Assembly: GCA_021823875.1 (NCBI GenBank)
Contig: JAKAMD010000176.1
Location: 1-7,287 of the forward strand
Source: Pseudomonadota bacterium
GTDB lineage: Bacteria > Pseudomonadota > Alphaproteobacteria > Rhizobiales > Xanthobacteraceae
Length of the DNA stretch: 7,287 nucleotides
Direction of reading: 5' to 3'
How positions within the stretch are numbered: the first letter of the stretch is position 1; the number at the start of each line of letters is the position of its first letter. A model generated the notes under the pieces. The model ran no database searches. It was not told where the DNA came from and saw nothing but the letters and a program-made list of their open reading frames with translations. Below, one piece after another: positions 1-5,828 of the stretch. The position numbers and the translations under genes are program-made.

Positions 1-303
1 ATCCACTGGAACGGCGAATTGATCTTCGCCTTTGCCTGGCTGATCTTTGTCTTGTCGATCGCGGCGGTGGCGCTGATGTACTGGCTGATCCGCCGCTCGG
101 CCGCGACCAGTTTCGCCAGCCTGTTCTATCTGGTGCCGGCGGTGACCGCGCTGCTCGCCTATTTCCTGTTCGGCGAGACGCTCGATGCGCTGTCGCTGTT
201 CGGCATGGGCGTGTGTGCGGTCGGCGTGGTGCTGGCGAGTCGAGCCGCCAGGCTCAAGCCGGCCGCCGACAATGTCGCCGCTTCGGTCAGCGCGGAGCGC
301 TAG
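1..303 (+). CDS. EamA/DMT-family transporter, C-terminal fragment (5' end outside window)
   Basis: The frame is open from base 1 and ends at TAG 301-303, giving 100 visible residues that begin IHWNGEL. An in-frame TTG at 19 is an internal codon, not the start. The fragment has three hydrophobic segments (visible residues about 7-30, 38-58 and 64-80). The second carries the pattern typical of the last repeat of drug/metabolite transporters: LVPAVTALLAYFLFGE, i.e. a helix with a Pro followed by G-E. A basic, soluble tail follows (SRAARLK onward). Family members are about 290-300 aa inner-membrane proteins with two EamA repeats, exporting metabolites or amino acids; the substrate cannot be inferred. 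The visible part would be the last third. The family call is fairly safe. Confidence 0.8.
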   Translation: MHWNGELIFAFAWLIFVLSIAAVALMYWLIRRSAATSFASLFYLVPAVTALLAYFLFGETLDALSLFGMGVCAVGVVLASRAARLKPAADNVAASVSAER

Positions 304-637
304 CGGGGACGAAAGCCGGTCGTGCAAGGCACGCGGACCTGCGGGGATCGATAAAGCGGTTTGCCATCGCCGCCCGTAATCCATTGCAGCCTATGAATCA
401 TGGTGAATCAAATACTCACGGAGGAGGCGATCTGACGGAAAGCTGACATTCATAGGCCGAATCTATTGCGGCCCGGCGCCTACAAGAAACATCAAAATGG
501 AACAAGAACGTACCTGTCGCACGAACAAGTGCGGCGGACAGGCGGCGAATGGCCTTTAACCTTGTTTCCCTGGATCATGAAACTGAATTTCAACGTTTAA
601 ATGTCGATTATGCGTCGCATTGAATTGCATTTCCCGG
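304..637. other. Intergenic region upstream of the TadG-like gene
   Basis: About 330 bases without a convincing gene; short frames here are overlaps with no family signal. It holds the 10-bp inverted repeat at 389-457 (separate entry), a direct repeat TGAATCA at 394-400 and 404-410 (10-bp period, one helical turn), and GAACAAG twice at 500-506 and 523-529. A possible but poor sigma-70-like promoter is TTGTTT 562-567, a 17-nt spacer, then GAATTT 585-590, about 50 bases before the tadG-like start. No T-tract terminator is visible after the transporter; CGTGC-aag-GCACG at 321-333 is too small to call. Confidence 0.5.
389..457. repeat. Perfect 10-bp inverted repeat enclosing GGAGGAGG
   Basis: GCCTATGAAT at 389-398 is the exact reverse complement of ATTCATAGGC at 448-457, with 49 bases between. 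Inside lie a second copy of TGAATCA (404-410) and a purine-rich GGAGGAGG (about 420-427) that resembles a strong Shine-Dalgarno but has no ATG or GTG start at a sensible distance. The arms are more AT-rich than their surroundings. This could be a pair of regulator half-sites or the base of an RNA stem in the leader of the downstream gene. Function unknown. Confidence 0.45.
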
Positions 638-2041
638 ATGATCACCATGGTGTCGAACGAGCGCGCTAGGCTGGTGTTGCGCAAGACCCGCAGGTTTGCC
701 CGCGCGCAGGACGGGAATGTCGCCGTCATTTTTGCGCTCGCCGTCATTCCTCTGATCGCCTTCGTCGGTGCCGCCATCGACTACAGCCGCGCCAGCGCCA
801 CGAGAACCGTCTTGCAGGAATCGCTCGACGCCACCGCGTTGATGCTCTCGAAGGAAGCTTCCTCGGCCACCAGCGCGCAATTGCAGGCCGATGCTCAGAA
901 CGATTTCTTGGCGCAATTCAAACCTGAGGAAGCCAAATACGGGGCGACAAACGTTACGGTCACCGCTAATTTCAGTTCAAGCGGCGGCACTTCGGTGGTC
1001 CTCAATGCTTCCGCCGATGTGCCGACGACGTTCCTGAGCATCATCGGATACAACAAGATTACCGTGGGCTCCTCGTCCACCGTCCGATGGGGTACGGCGC
1101 GGCTCCGCGTGGCCCTGGTGCTCGACAATACCGGGTCGATGAGCCAAAGCGGTAAGATAACCGCCTTGAAGTCGGCGACGAAAAACCTGCTGACGCAGCT
1201 CCAGAATGCCGCGACCAGCAATGGCGACGTCTATGTGTCGATCATCCCCTTTGTGAAGGACGTGAACGTCGACTCGGCCAATTCCGGCGCGTCGTGGATC
1301 GATTGGACGGATTGGGATGCCAACAACGGCACCTGCAGCGGTGCCGGAGGCGGCGGCGGCGGTGGCGGCGGCTCCTACGGCAGCAGCAGCGGTTCTATGA
1401 AAAGCGCCCAAAGCAAGTGCAGCGGAACCTGGAAGTCGAAAAACCACAACACCTGGAACGGCTGCGTGCAAGATCGCGGCGACGAAGCGCAACCGGACCC
1501 GGCGAACTACGACACCACGGTCGATCAGCCGAACACGAGCATAACCGCCACGCTTTACAGCGCCGAGCAATATTCCTCTTGTCCGCAGGCGGCGATGGGG
1601 TTGAGCTACGACTGGAATGCGATGACGACCGAAGTCAACAAGATGTCGCCGGCCGGCAACACCAACCAGGCAATTGGGTTACAGCTCGGCTGGATGTCGC
1701 TGGTCGGCGGCGGACCGTTCACGGCGCCGGCCATGGATTCTGGCTACACCTACAACCAGATCATCATCCTGTTGACCGACGGCCTGAATACGCAGGACCG
1801 ATGGTACAGTAAGCAATCGGATATCGATGCCCGGCAAACCATGACCTGCGACAACATCAAGGCGTCGGGCGTCATTCTCTACACGGTCCAGGTCAGCACC
1901 GACGGAACGGCGATTTCGCCACTGCTTCAGCAGTGCGCCAGCGATTCAAGCAAGTTCTTCTATCTGACGTCGGCGAGCGAAATCGTGACCACCTTCGACC
2001 AGATCGGCACGAACCTCAGCCGGCTTTACGTCGCGAAGTAG
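638..2041 (+). CDS. TadE/TadG-like pilus-assembly protein with vWA domain
   Basis: A 467-aa protein from ATG 638; TTG 620 and ATG 647 are in-frame alternatives, none with a good ribosome site. I prefer an ATG because the protein then starts with a short basic stretch (RARLVLRKTRRFARAQ), usual for this family. Residues 25-48 (DGNVAVIFALAVIPLIAFVG, then AAIDY) match the Tad N-terminal membrane segment. A vWA fold follows with a recognisable MIDAS metal site: DNTGS (D163, S167), T342 in GNTNQ and D381 in LLTDG. An insert inside the vWA domain (about 210-325) contains nine consecutive glycines (237-245) and several cysteines; the exported part has six (233, 261, 276, 315, 404, 433), suggesting disulfides. 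TadG-type proteins sit in the envelope and assist Flp/Tad pilus assembly, but no flp, cpa or other tad gene is in this window, so this is an orphan copy whose role may differ. Family call strong, function uncertain. Confidence 0.85.
   Translation: MITMVSNERARLVLRKTRRFARAQDGNVAVIFALAVIPLIAFVGAAIDYSRASATRTVLQESLDATALMLSKEASSATSAQLQADAQNDFLAQFKPEEAKYGATNVTVTANFSSSGGTSVVLNASADVPTTFLSIIGYNKITVGSSSTVRWGTARLRVALVLDNTGSMSQSGKITALKSATKNLLTQLQNAATSNGDVYVSIIPFVKDVNVDSANSGASWIDWTDWDANNGTCSGAGGGGGGGGGSYGSSSGSMKSAQSKCSGTWKSKNHNTWNGCVQDRGDEAQPDPANYDTTVDQPNTSITATLYSAEQYSSCPQAAMGLSYDWNAMTTEVNKMSPAGNTNQAIGLQLGWMSLVGGGPFTAPAMDSGYTYNQIIILLTDGLNTQDRWYSKQSDIDARQTMTCDNIKASGVILYTVQVSTDGTAISPLLQQCASDSSKFFYLTSASEIVTTFDQIGTNLSRLYVAK
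1346..1372 (+). repeat. GGN (mostly GGC) trinucleotide tract coding for nine glycines
   Basis: Nine consecutive glycine codons (GGA, then GGC copies with one GGT) lie inside the vWA insert of the TadG-like gene, followed by a Ser/Gly-rich stretch. In-frame trinucleotide tracts can gain or lose units without breaking the frame, so linker length may vary between strains. The interspersed GGA and GGT make it less slippery than a pure run. Confidence 0.7.
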
Positions 2042-2223
2042 GCGCTGCCTCTGTTGGGCCGGTCGGCGCAGCCGTAAAGGTGCGGGTTGATGCCCGCGTT
2101 CAGCTTTGGCCGAACATCGCGTGCATGCTGTCGTGTTGTCACGCAAATGGAAGCGCCGATCGCCAAGACCGTGCCGTTGGGGTTTAGGTAATACACGAGC
2201 CCCGCACGATCGGCACCGGTCAT
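2026..2223 (-). CDS. Possible small protein or gene remnant, minus strand, overlapping the 3' end of the TadG-like gene
   Basis: A 65-codon frame from ATG (2221-2223) to TAA (2026-2028), overlapping the last 16 bases of the convergent TadG-like gene. Unlike most antisense frames here it lies mainly outside another gene, and by hand about three quarters of its third codon positions are G or C, as in real genes of this window. The protein reads as plausible: GLVYYLNPNGTVLAIGAS, with two cysteines and a compact polar C-terminal half. Against it, there is no ribosome site and stop codons directly precede the ATG. The neighbouring minus frame just upstream (ATG at 2353, DRKASSIIPG, later KKQWFCQF) also has coding-like composition, so the two could be halves of one frameshifted gene. 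I do not recognise a family. Confidence 0.25.
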   Translation of the reverse strand: MTGADRAGLVYYLNPNGTVLAIGASICVTTRQHARDVRPKLNAGINPHLYGCADRPNRGSAYFAT

Positions 2224-2226
2224 CTA

Positions 2227-2251
2227 TCAGGAATGTCTGACAACATCCTGA
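2227..2251. repeat. Bulged hairpin (9-bp stem, 6-nt loop)
   Basis: TCAGGAATGT (2227-2236) pairs with ACATCCTGA (2243-2251) except for one bulged A, leaving the loop CTGACA. No T-tract follows on either strand, so it is not a standard intrinsic terminator. It lies at the start-codon-proximal side of the possible minus-strand small ORF. It may be a protein-binding inverted repeat, or chance. Confidence 0.3.
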
Positions 2252-2400
2252 CTGTGATGCCGGGCGAAATTGGCAAAACCACTGCTTTTTATAGGCGGGG
2301 CGCTCCAGATCAAAGAATGTGCCCGGAATGATGGATGACGCCTTGCGGTCCATCGTTGAATTAAAAATCGAACGCAGGCGCCATCAAATCAATGCGACTT

Positions 2401-2440
2401 GCCCCAAAAACGACCGGGACGTGTTATGTCGTCTTGGGGC
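2401..2440. promoter_or_regulatory. Imperfect hairpin upstream of the cytochrome c gene
   Basis: GCCCCAAAAACGAC (2401-2414) and GTCGTCTTGGGGC (2428-2440) form a 7-bp GC-rich outer stem (GCCCCAA/TTGGGGC), a small 2x1 internal loop and a 5-bp inner stem (ACGAC/GTCGT), closing a 13-nt loop. It ends 73 bases before the cytochrome start. There is no following T-tract on either strand, which argues against a rho-independent terminator. It could be a leader-RNA structure, a regulator site, or the end structure of an unseen transcript. Confidence 0.35.
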
Positions 2441-2513
2441 TTGGGGGCGATTTCGCAGCACGACCTGATGCGTCCGGTGTGACTCATCGGTTGTCGTTCC
2501 TCATGGTGCCTAA

Positions 2514-3035
2514 ATGCTCAAAAGCTTCATTGCCGGCATTCTCGCAACAATTGCCGTCGCCCTCGTTGGTGGCTATCTGCTCTTGCGGAGTGGCGTCATT
2601 CCGGCCAATGCCGATGCAACGCCCGGTCCGATCGAAACCTGGGCCGCCAAGACGTCGTTGCATGCAACATTGAACAGCGAGGCGCCGAAAGGCGCCAATC
2701 CCGTCGCGCCGACGGATGCCAATCTTGTGGCAGGCGTCGATCTCTATGCGCGGCATTGTGTGATTTGCCACGGTACCGCAAAGGGCGATGCGTCCGCCTC
2801 GGCCGTAGCGAAAGGGCTCTATCCAAAACCGCCGCAGCTGGCGACCGACGGTGTCGAGGACGACCCCGAGGGCGTTTCCTTCTGGAAGATCAAACACGGC
2901 ATTCGTTGGACGGCGATGCCGTCATGGAAGGGTACGCTCAACGATCAACAGATCTGGACGCTGGCTCAGTTCTTGAAACACATGGACAAGCTGCCGCCCG
3001 CGGCGAAAGCGGCCTGGGAGAAGGTCACAGATTAG
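2514..3035 (+). CDS. Membrane-anchored monohaem cytochrome c
   Basis: A 173-aa protein whose start is fixed by an in-frame TAA immediately before ATG 2514; no clear ribosome site is visible. Residues 4-24 form an uncleaved-looking N-terminal membrane anchor or signal (FIAGILATIAVALVGGYLLL), with the rest in the periplasm. The single haem site is CVICH at 82-86, inside the family pattern LYARHCVICHG, and M135 in RWTAMPSW is the likely distal axial ligand, as in class I/cbb3-subunit-III-like cytochromes (PF13442). The C-terminal helix (about 143-157, DQQIWTLAQFLKHM) is also typical. It would shuttle electrons at the periplasmic face of the membrane; its partner is unknown. It stands alone, with long upstream DNA and a convergent neighbour 12 bases downstream. 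Electron supply to the nearby di-haem peroxidase is possible but only inferred from proximity. Confidence 0.88.
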   Translation: MLKSFIAGILATIAVALVGGYLLLRSGVIPANADATPGPIETWAAKTSLHATLNSEAPKGANPVAPTDANLVAGVDLYARHCVICHGTAKGDASASAVAKGLYPKPPQLATDGVEDDPEGVSFWKIKHGIRWTAMPSWKGTLNDQQIWTLAQFLKHMDKLPPAAKAAWEKVTD

Positions 3036-3047
3036 AGAGGCGGCGTG

Positions 3048-3458
3048 CTATTTCTTGCCGCGCTCAAGCACCATCTGCGTCTGCGTCACCAAGGCGCAGA
3101 GGCGGCCGTCGCCACGGGTGATGCGGGTCTGCCAGACCATGGTCGAGCGGCCGCGGTGCAGCGCCACGCATTCGGCGTAGGCCACGTCGCCGATTGGAAT
3201 GCCGGCGAAGAAATTGGTCTTGCTCTCGATCGTGGTGGTCGACTGGCCTTCCTTCAGGTTGGCCATGGTGGCGGTGCCGCCGAGATTGTCGGCCAGCGCC
3301 ATGATGGCCCCGCCGTGCATAAGACCGAAGCGGTTATTCAACTCTTCGCGCGCGTGAAGCTCGGCTGTCACCCGCTCGGGCGTGATGGAGGTGACTTTCA
3401 TTCGCAAGAATTCGGCAAAAGCCGGCTGCGTCAAGGCAGCCTCGTTGACGGTGCTCAT
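3048..3458 (-). CDS. PaaI-family hotdog-fold thioesterase
   Basis: A 136-aa protein from the ATG at 3456-3458 (MSTVNEAAL). The reading frame is open further upstream, but this start has a GGAG (3468-3471) nine bases ahead and gives the usual length of 130-150 aa, whereas the extension is Pro/Arg/Ala-rich and unlike the family. The hotdog active-site signature is clear: NNRFGLMHGGAIMALAD, with HGG at 48-50 and the probable catalytic acid D57, followed by the small-residue helix NLGGTA. Later strands (TTTIESKTNFF, then TMVWQTRITR) fit the fold. Enzymes of this type hydrolyse acyl-CoA thioesters in the cytoplasm, often as housekeeping for aromatic or fatty acid breakdown; the substrate cannot be read from sequence. 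It ends 12 bases from the convergent cytochrome gene. A terminator after the peroxiredoxin upstream suggests it has its own promoter within 3459-3556. Confidence 0.88.
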   Translation of the reverse strand: MSTVNEAALTQPAFAEFLRMKVTSITPERVTAELHAREELNNRFGLMHGGAIMALADNLGGTATMANLKEGQSTTTIESKTNFFAGIPIGDVAYAECVALHRGRSTMVWQTRITRGDGRLCALVTQTQMVLERGKK

Positions 3459-3467
3459 TCCACGTGG

Positions 3468-3471
3468 CTCC
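3468..3471 (-). promoter_or_regulatory. Ribosome binding site deciding the thioesterase start
   Basis: GGAG on the minus strand, nine bases before ATG 3458. It supports MSTVNEAAL as the start over the in-frame ATG further upstream (MVRAARR), which has no comparable site. Confidence 0.6.
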
Positions 3472-3556
3472 AGCCCGGATATCGATCGACGCGCGGCGCG
3501 CACCATCGCGGCCGGCGCGCCGAAATGCAAGAGGAGCGGACGAGGGGGCGGTGCCC

Positions 3557-3594
3557 AAAAAGCCAGGGGCGCAGCCGGCAAGCCGCGCCCCTGG
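3557..3594 (-). terminator. Strong rho-independent terminator of the peroxiredoxin gene
   Basis: Read on the minus strand, CCAGGGGCGCGGC (3594-3582) pairs with GCTGCGCCCCTGG (3575-3563), a 13-bp stem with a single G-U pair and a 6-nt loop, followed after one base by five T (3561-3557). It begins 20 bases past the peroxiredoxin stop and separates that gene from the thioesterase. This is the clearest terminator in the window. Confidence 0.9.
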
Positions 3595-3614
3595 TGGCAG
3601 AACGATAGAAAGCG

Positions 3615-4277
3615 TCAATCGCGCGGCTGCGGCACTACGCGCAGATAAGGCTTAATCGTCTTATAGCCTTGCGGATAGAGCTGCTTGGCCTCTTCGTTGC
3701 TGATCGCGCTCGAGAGGATGACGTCCTCGCCTTGCTTCCAGTCCGCCGGCGTGGCGACGCGGTGCTTGGCGTTGAGCTGCAACGAGTCGAGCACGCGCAG
3801 GATCTCGTTGAAATTGCGTCCGGTGCTCATCGGATAGACCAGGATCAATTTGATCTTCTTGTCCGGCCCGATGATGAAGACGTTGCGCACCGTCTGATTG
3901 TCGGCTGGCGTGCGGCCTTCCGAGGTGCCGCCGGTCGCGGCCGGCAGCATGCCGTAGAGCTTGGAGACTTTGAGGTCGGTATCGCCGATCATCGGGTAGT
4001 TCGGCGCGAAGCCGACCACGTCCTTGATGTCGACCGCCCATTTGGCATGGTTGTCGACCGGATCGACCGACAGGCCGATGATCTTGGTGTTGCGCTTGTC
4101 GAATTCGGGCTTCAGCCGCGCCACCGTGCCCAGTTCGGTGGTGCAGACGGGGGTGAAATCCTTGGGGTGCGAGAACAACAGGCCCCAGGAATTGCCGAGC
4201 CAGTCGTGGAAACGGATTTTACCTTCCGTGGTTTCCGCCTCGAAATCCGGGGCGGTATCGCCAATCGCCAAGGTCAT
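3615..4277 (-). CDS. 1-Cys peroxiredoxin (Prx6/AhpC-TSA family)
   Basis: A 220-aa protein that reduces hydrogen peroxide and organic hydroperoxides in the cytoplasm. The start ATG 4275-4277 has GGAGG six bases upstream (4284-4288). The N-terminal thioredoxin-fold domain carries the peroxidatic motif FTPVCTTELG, with T42, P43 and C45, preceded by H37 in FSHPKD; R131 in TVRNVF is the conserved arginine that activates the cysteine. The Prx6-type C-terminal domain occupies roughly 160-210, including TPADWKQGEDVI. C45 is the only cysteine in the protein, so there is no resolving cysteine, and an external thiol or other reductant is required. No dedicated reductase gene is nearby. Length and motifs are entirely regular for the family. 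It is probably monocistronic: its own leader lies upstream and a strong terminator follows. No OxyR-like site could be confirmed. Confidence 0.95.
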   Translation of the reverse strand: MTLAIGDTAPDFEAETTEGKIRFHDWLGNSWGLLFSHPKDFTPVCTTELGTVARLKPEFDKRNTKIIGLSVDPVDNHAKWAVDIKDVVGFAPNYPMIGDTDLKVSKLYGMLPAATGGTSEGRTPADNQTVRNVFIIGPDKKIKLILVYPMSTGRNFNEILRVLDSLQLNAKHRVATPADWKQGEDVILSSAISNEEAKQLYPQGYKTIKPYLRVVPQPRD

Positions 4278-4283
4278 GACAAA

Positions 4284-4288
4284 CCTCC
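4284..4288 (-). promoter_or_regulatory. Ribosome binding site of the peroxiredoxin gene
   Basis: Minus-strand GGAGG six bases before ATG 4277. It is the best Shine-Dalgarno in the window and suggests efficient translation, in keeping with an abundant peroxiredoxin. Confidence 0.75.
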
Positions 4289-4340
4289 AAACCTTTGAGC
4301 TTACGCCGATGAGTGCTGATTTCCGGGCTTAGATATAGCG

Positions 4341-4352
4341 CGGCGCGCGCCG
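4341..4352. promoter_or_regulatory. 12-bp perfect palindrome in the peroxiredoxin leader
   Basis: CGGCGCGCGCCG is self-complementary and lies about 64 bases upstream of the peroxiredoxin start. Next to it, on the minus strand, is TATATC (4333-4338), which could be a -10 element; no good -35 is seen. In GC-rich DNA such palindromes occur by chance, so a regulatory role is only a possibility. Confidence 0.25.
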
Positions 4353-4450
4353 GGGAAAGGGGGCGCGGCTAAAGAGCATCGACCGCCCATGCCGGGGGTG
4401 CCGGGGAGGATGAAGCTTCGGCCGGTACCTGGCTGCGTGAAAAGTCATTC

Positions 4451-4486
4451 CGGCGGCTGCCGAACGCACCGGCCACAACCGCCGGG
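4451..4486 (-). terminator. Probable terminator of the phosphoesterase-peroxidase unit
   Basis: Directly after the peroxidase stop on the minus strand, CCGGCGGTTG pairs with CAGCCGCCGG (10 bp with one G-U pair) around a loop of about 16 bases. A short T4 run follows about six bases later (complement of AAAA at 4441-4444). The T-tract is short and offset, so termination may be partial or rho-assisted. Arm coordinates are accurate to within a base. Confidence 0.55.
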
Positions 4487-5818
4487 TCAGGGCTTGGCGG
4501 TATAGCCGTCGGTGAGCGTCTTCAGGAAGGCGATCATGTCGGCTTTCTCCTCGGCGGTCATCGCCGGCCTTTCGCCGAGGCGCCGGTTAAAGGGCGGGTC
4601 CGCCACATCGACATTGGCCCAATAGCGTTTCGGCAGGTCGTTGAACTTCTGTACCGTTCCGTCGGTGGCGCGCGGATAAATTTTGTGCGGATCCGTGTCG
4701 CGGAAATTGTAGAAGTCGAGCACCTGCTCGAGCGTGCGATAGACCCCGTCGTGGAAGAAGGCATGGCGGCTCGCGACATTGCGCAGGGTCGGCGTCGCGA
4801 ACATGCCGCAATATTGCGTCTCGCGCGCCAGGTCGCGCCGGGCGGGCCCGCAGATGCCGAGGTCGAAATAGGCCGGGTCCTTGTTGGCGGCGAGCGCCGC
4901 GTTTCGCGGTACACCCAGCGCTTCGTATTGATGGTCAGTGAACAGCGGCGGCAGCCCGTCGCGCGTCGGCCGATCGACATGGCAGCCGGCGCAATTGGCT
5001 TTCTTGGGATCGTTGAACAGCCGATAACCGCGTAGTTCGCTCGCGCTCAAGCGTGCTTTGCCCTCGAGCCAATAATCGAACTTGCTGGTGTAGGGATGGA
5101 AGCTCGGGTCCTCGATCTGGTAGCGCGCGACCGCGAACATGGCTTCGGAAACCAGCACGTGCTGATTGCTGAATATCCCTGCGCCGAACAGCGCGGCGAA
5201 ACGTGACGCATAGGGTGCCCGGCGCAACTTGGCCGCCACCTTGTCGATACTGCCGCCGTCCATTTCGCGCGGATCGAGCAGCGGAAACGTCGCCTGACTC
5301 TGCAAGGTATCGACACGGCCGTCCCAGAACAGACCGCCCTGCGGCACCATATTGACCGCGCTTTGCGCGGTGTGCGTCGCGGTCTTTTGCACGCGCGCGG
5401 CCTGTTGGCCGAGCGCGGCCATCTGCGCGAGACTGACGTTCTCGGCTTCCTCGTTGTCGGGGCCGATGCTGAAGTTCGGCTGTCGCTCGAGATAGGCTAG
5501 CGAGGGAACCGCACGGGCGCCTTGCCGCGAGCGATCGGGGCCGCCGAGCATCACCGGGCCGTCGTTCGGCGGGCCGTAGTGGTGTTGCGGGCTGTGACAA
5601 GACGCGCACGACATCCGTCCGGAGGACGACAGGCGCGCGTCGTAGAAGATCTCCCGGCCGAGCTGCGCCATCGCCGACAGCGGCGCAACATGCGGACGGA
5701 CGAGATGGATGGGATGGGGATTGGCGCCGGGCAAACCCTGCGGCTCGGCGGCCAAGACGGCGCCGGCCAGCGTGAGCAGGCCGGCGCCGAGGAGCCACGT
5801 TATGCGGCGTTGTCGCAT
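4487..5818 (-). CDS. Di-haem cytochrome c peroxidase / MauG-family protein, exported
   Basis: A 443-aa protein from the ATG at 5816-5818. The frame stays open upstream, but that part overlaps the phosphoesterase gene and hides the signal peptide. MRQRR, a hydrophobic core at 7-22 and AVLA-AEP give a Sec signal cleaved near residue 24. Two covalent haem sites define the bCCP/MauG fold: CASCH (71-75) and CAGCH (276-280). FWDGRVDTL (164-172) and LLDPREM (180-186) are core family motifs, as are TPTLRNV (342-348) and FFHDG (354-358). Classical members reduce periplasmic hydrogen peroxide with cytochrome c electrons; MauG members oxidise protein side chains. In the segment after HDG, where the ligand to the second haem is expected, I see VLDFYNF (Y370) and no Met, which may favour a Tyr-ligated type. 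The start lies 10 bases after the phosphoesterase stop, with no clear ribosome site, suggesting translational coupling. Family certain, reaction uncertain. Confidence 0.93.
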   Translation of the reverse strand: MRQRRITWLLGAGLLTLAGAVLAAEPQGLPGANPHPIHLVRPHVAPLSAMAQLGREIFYDARLSSSGRMSCASCHSPQHHYGPPNDGPVMLGGPDRSRQGARAVPSLAYLERQPNFSIGPDNEEAENVSLAQMAALGQQAARVQKTATHTAQSAVNMVPQGGLFWDGRVDTLQSQATFPLLDPREMDGGSIDKVAAKLRRAPYASRFAALFGAGIFSNQHVLVSEAMFAVARYQIEDPSFHPYTSKFDYWLEGKARLSASELRGYRLFNDPKKANCAGCHVDRPTRDGLPPLFTDHQYEALGVPRNAALAANKDPAYFDLGICGPARRDLARETQYCGMFATPTLRNVASRHAFFHDGVYRTLEQVLDFYNFRDTDPHKIYPRATDGTVQKFNDLPKRYWANVDVADPPFNRRLGERPAMTAEEKADMIAFLKTLTDGYTAKP

Positions 5819-5828
5819 CGCGTCGCGA

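Larger units (their letters stand above)
2042..2513. other. Sparse region between the TadG-like and cytochrome c genes
   Basis: About 470 bases with no plus-strand gene that I can support. It contains most of the possible minus-strand small ORF or remnant (2026-2223), a bulged hairpin at 2227-2251 and a larger imperfect hairpin at 2401-2440. The base composition around 2250-2400 is lower in GC than the flanking genes, as expected for regulatory DNA or decayed coding sequence. I see no T-tract terminator after the TadG-like stop and no clear sigma-70 promoter for the cytochrome gene. Confidence 0.5.

Noticed and set aside
500..529. GAAC repeats upstream of the TadG-like gene resembling an alphaproteobacterial LexA (SOS) box
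   Set aside because: The family site needs GAAC, seven bases, GAAC. Here the spacings are two and thirteen, and the downstream gene is not a DNA-damage gene.
977..1570. 197-codon minus-strand frame antisense to the TadG-like gene
   Set aside because: Arg/Gly/Ala/Val-rich shadow of a GC-rich gene with no domain features; the plus-strand frame has clear Tad and vWA motifs.
2392..2673. 93-codon plus-strand frame overlapping the cytochrome c start
   Set aside because: It runs out of frame into the cytochrome gene, no ribosome site, no domain signal, and it crosses the 2401-2440 hairpin.
3459..3581. Upstream extension of the thioesterase to 3581
   Set aside because: The extra 41 residues are Pro/Arg/Ala-rich, run into the peroxiredoxin terminator stem, and have no ribosome site; GGAG supports the start at 3458.
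3669..4298. 209-codon plus-strand frame opposite the peroxiredoxin
   Set aside because: Complement of a textbook peroxiredoxin; rich in Arg, Val and Asp with no recognisable fold, as expected for a shadow frame.
4935..5798. 287-codon minus-strand frame inside the di-haem peroxidase gene
   Set aside because: Arg-rich alternative frame; the overlapping frame carries both haem-binding motifs.
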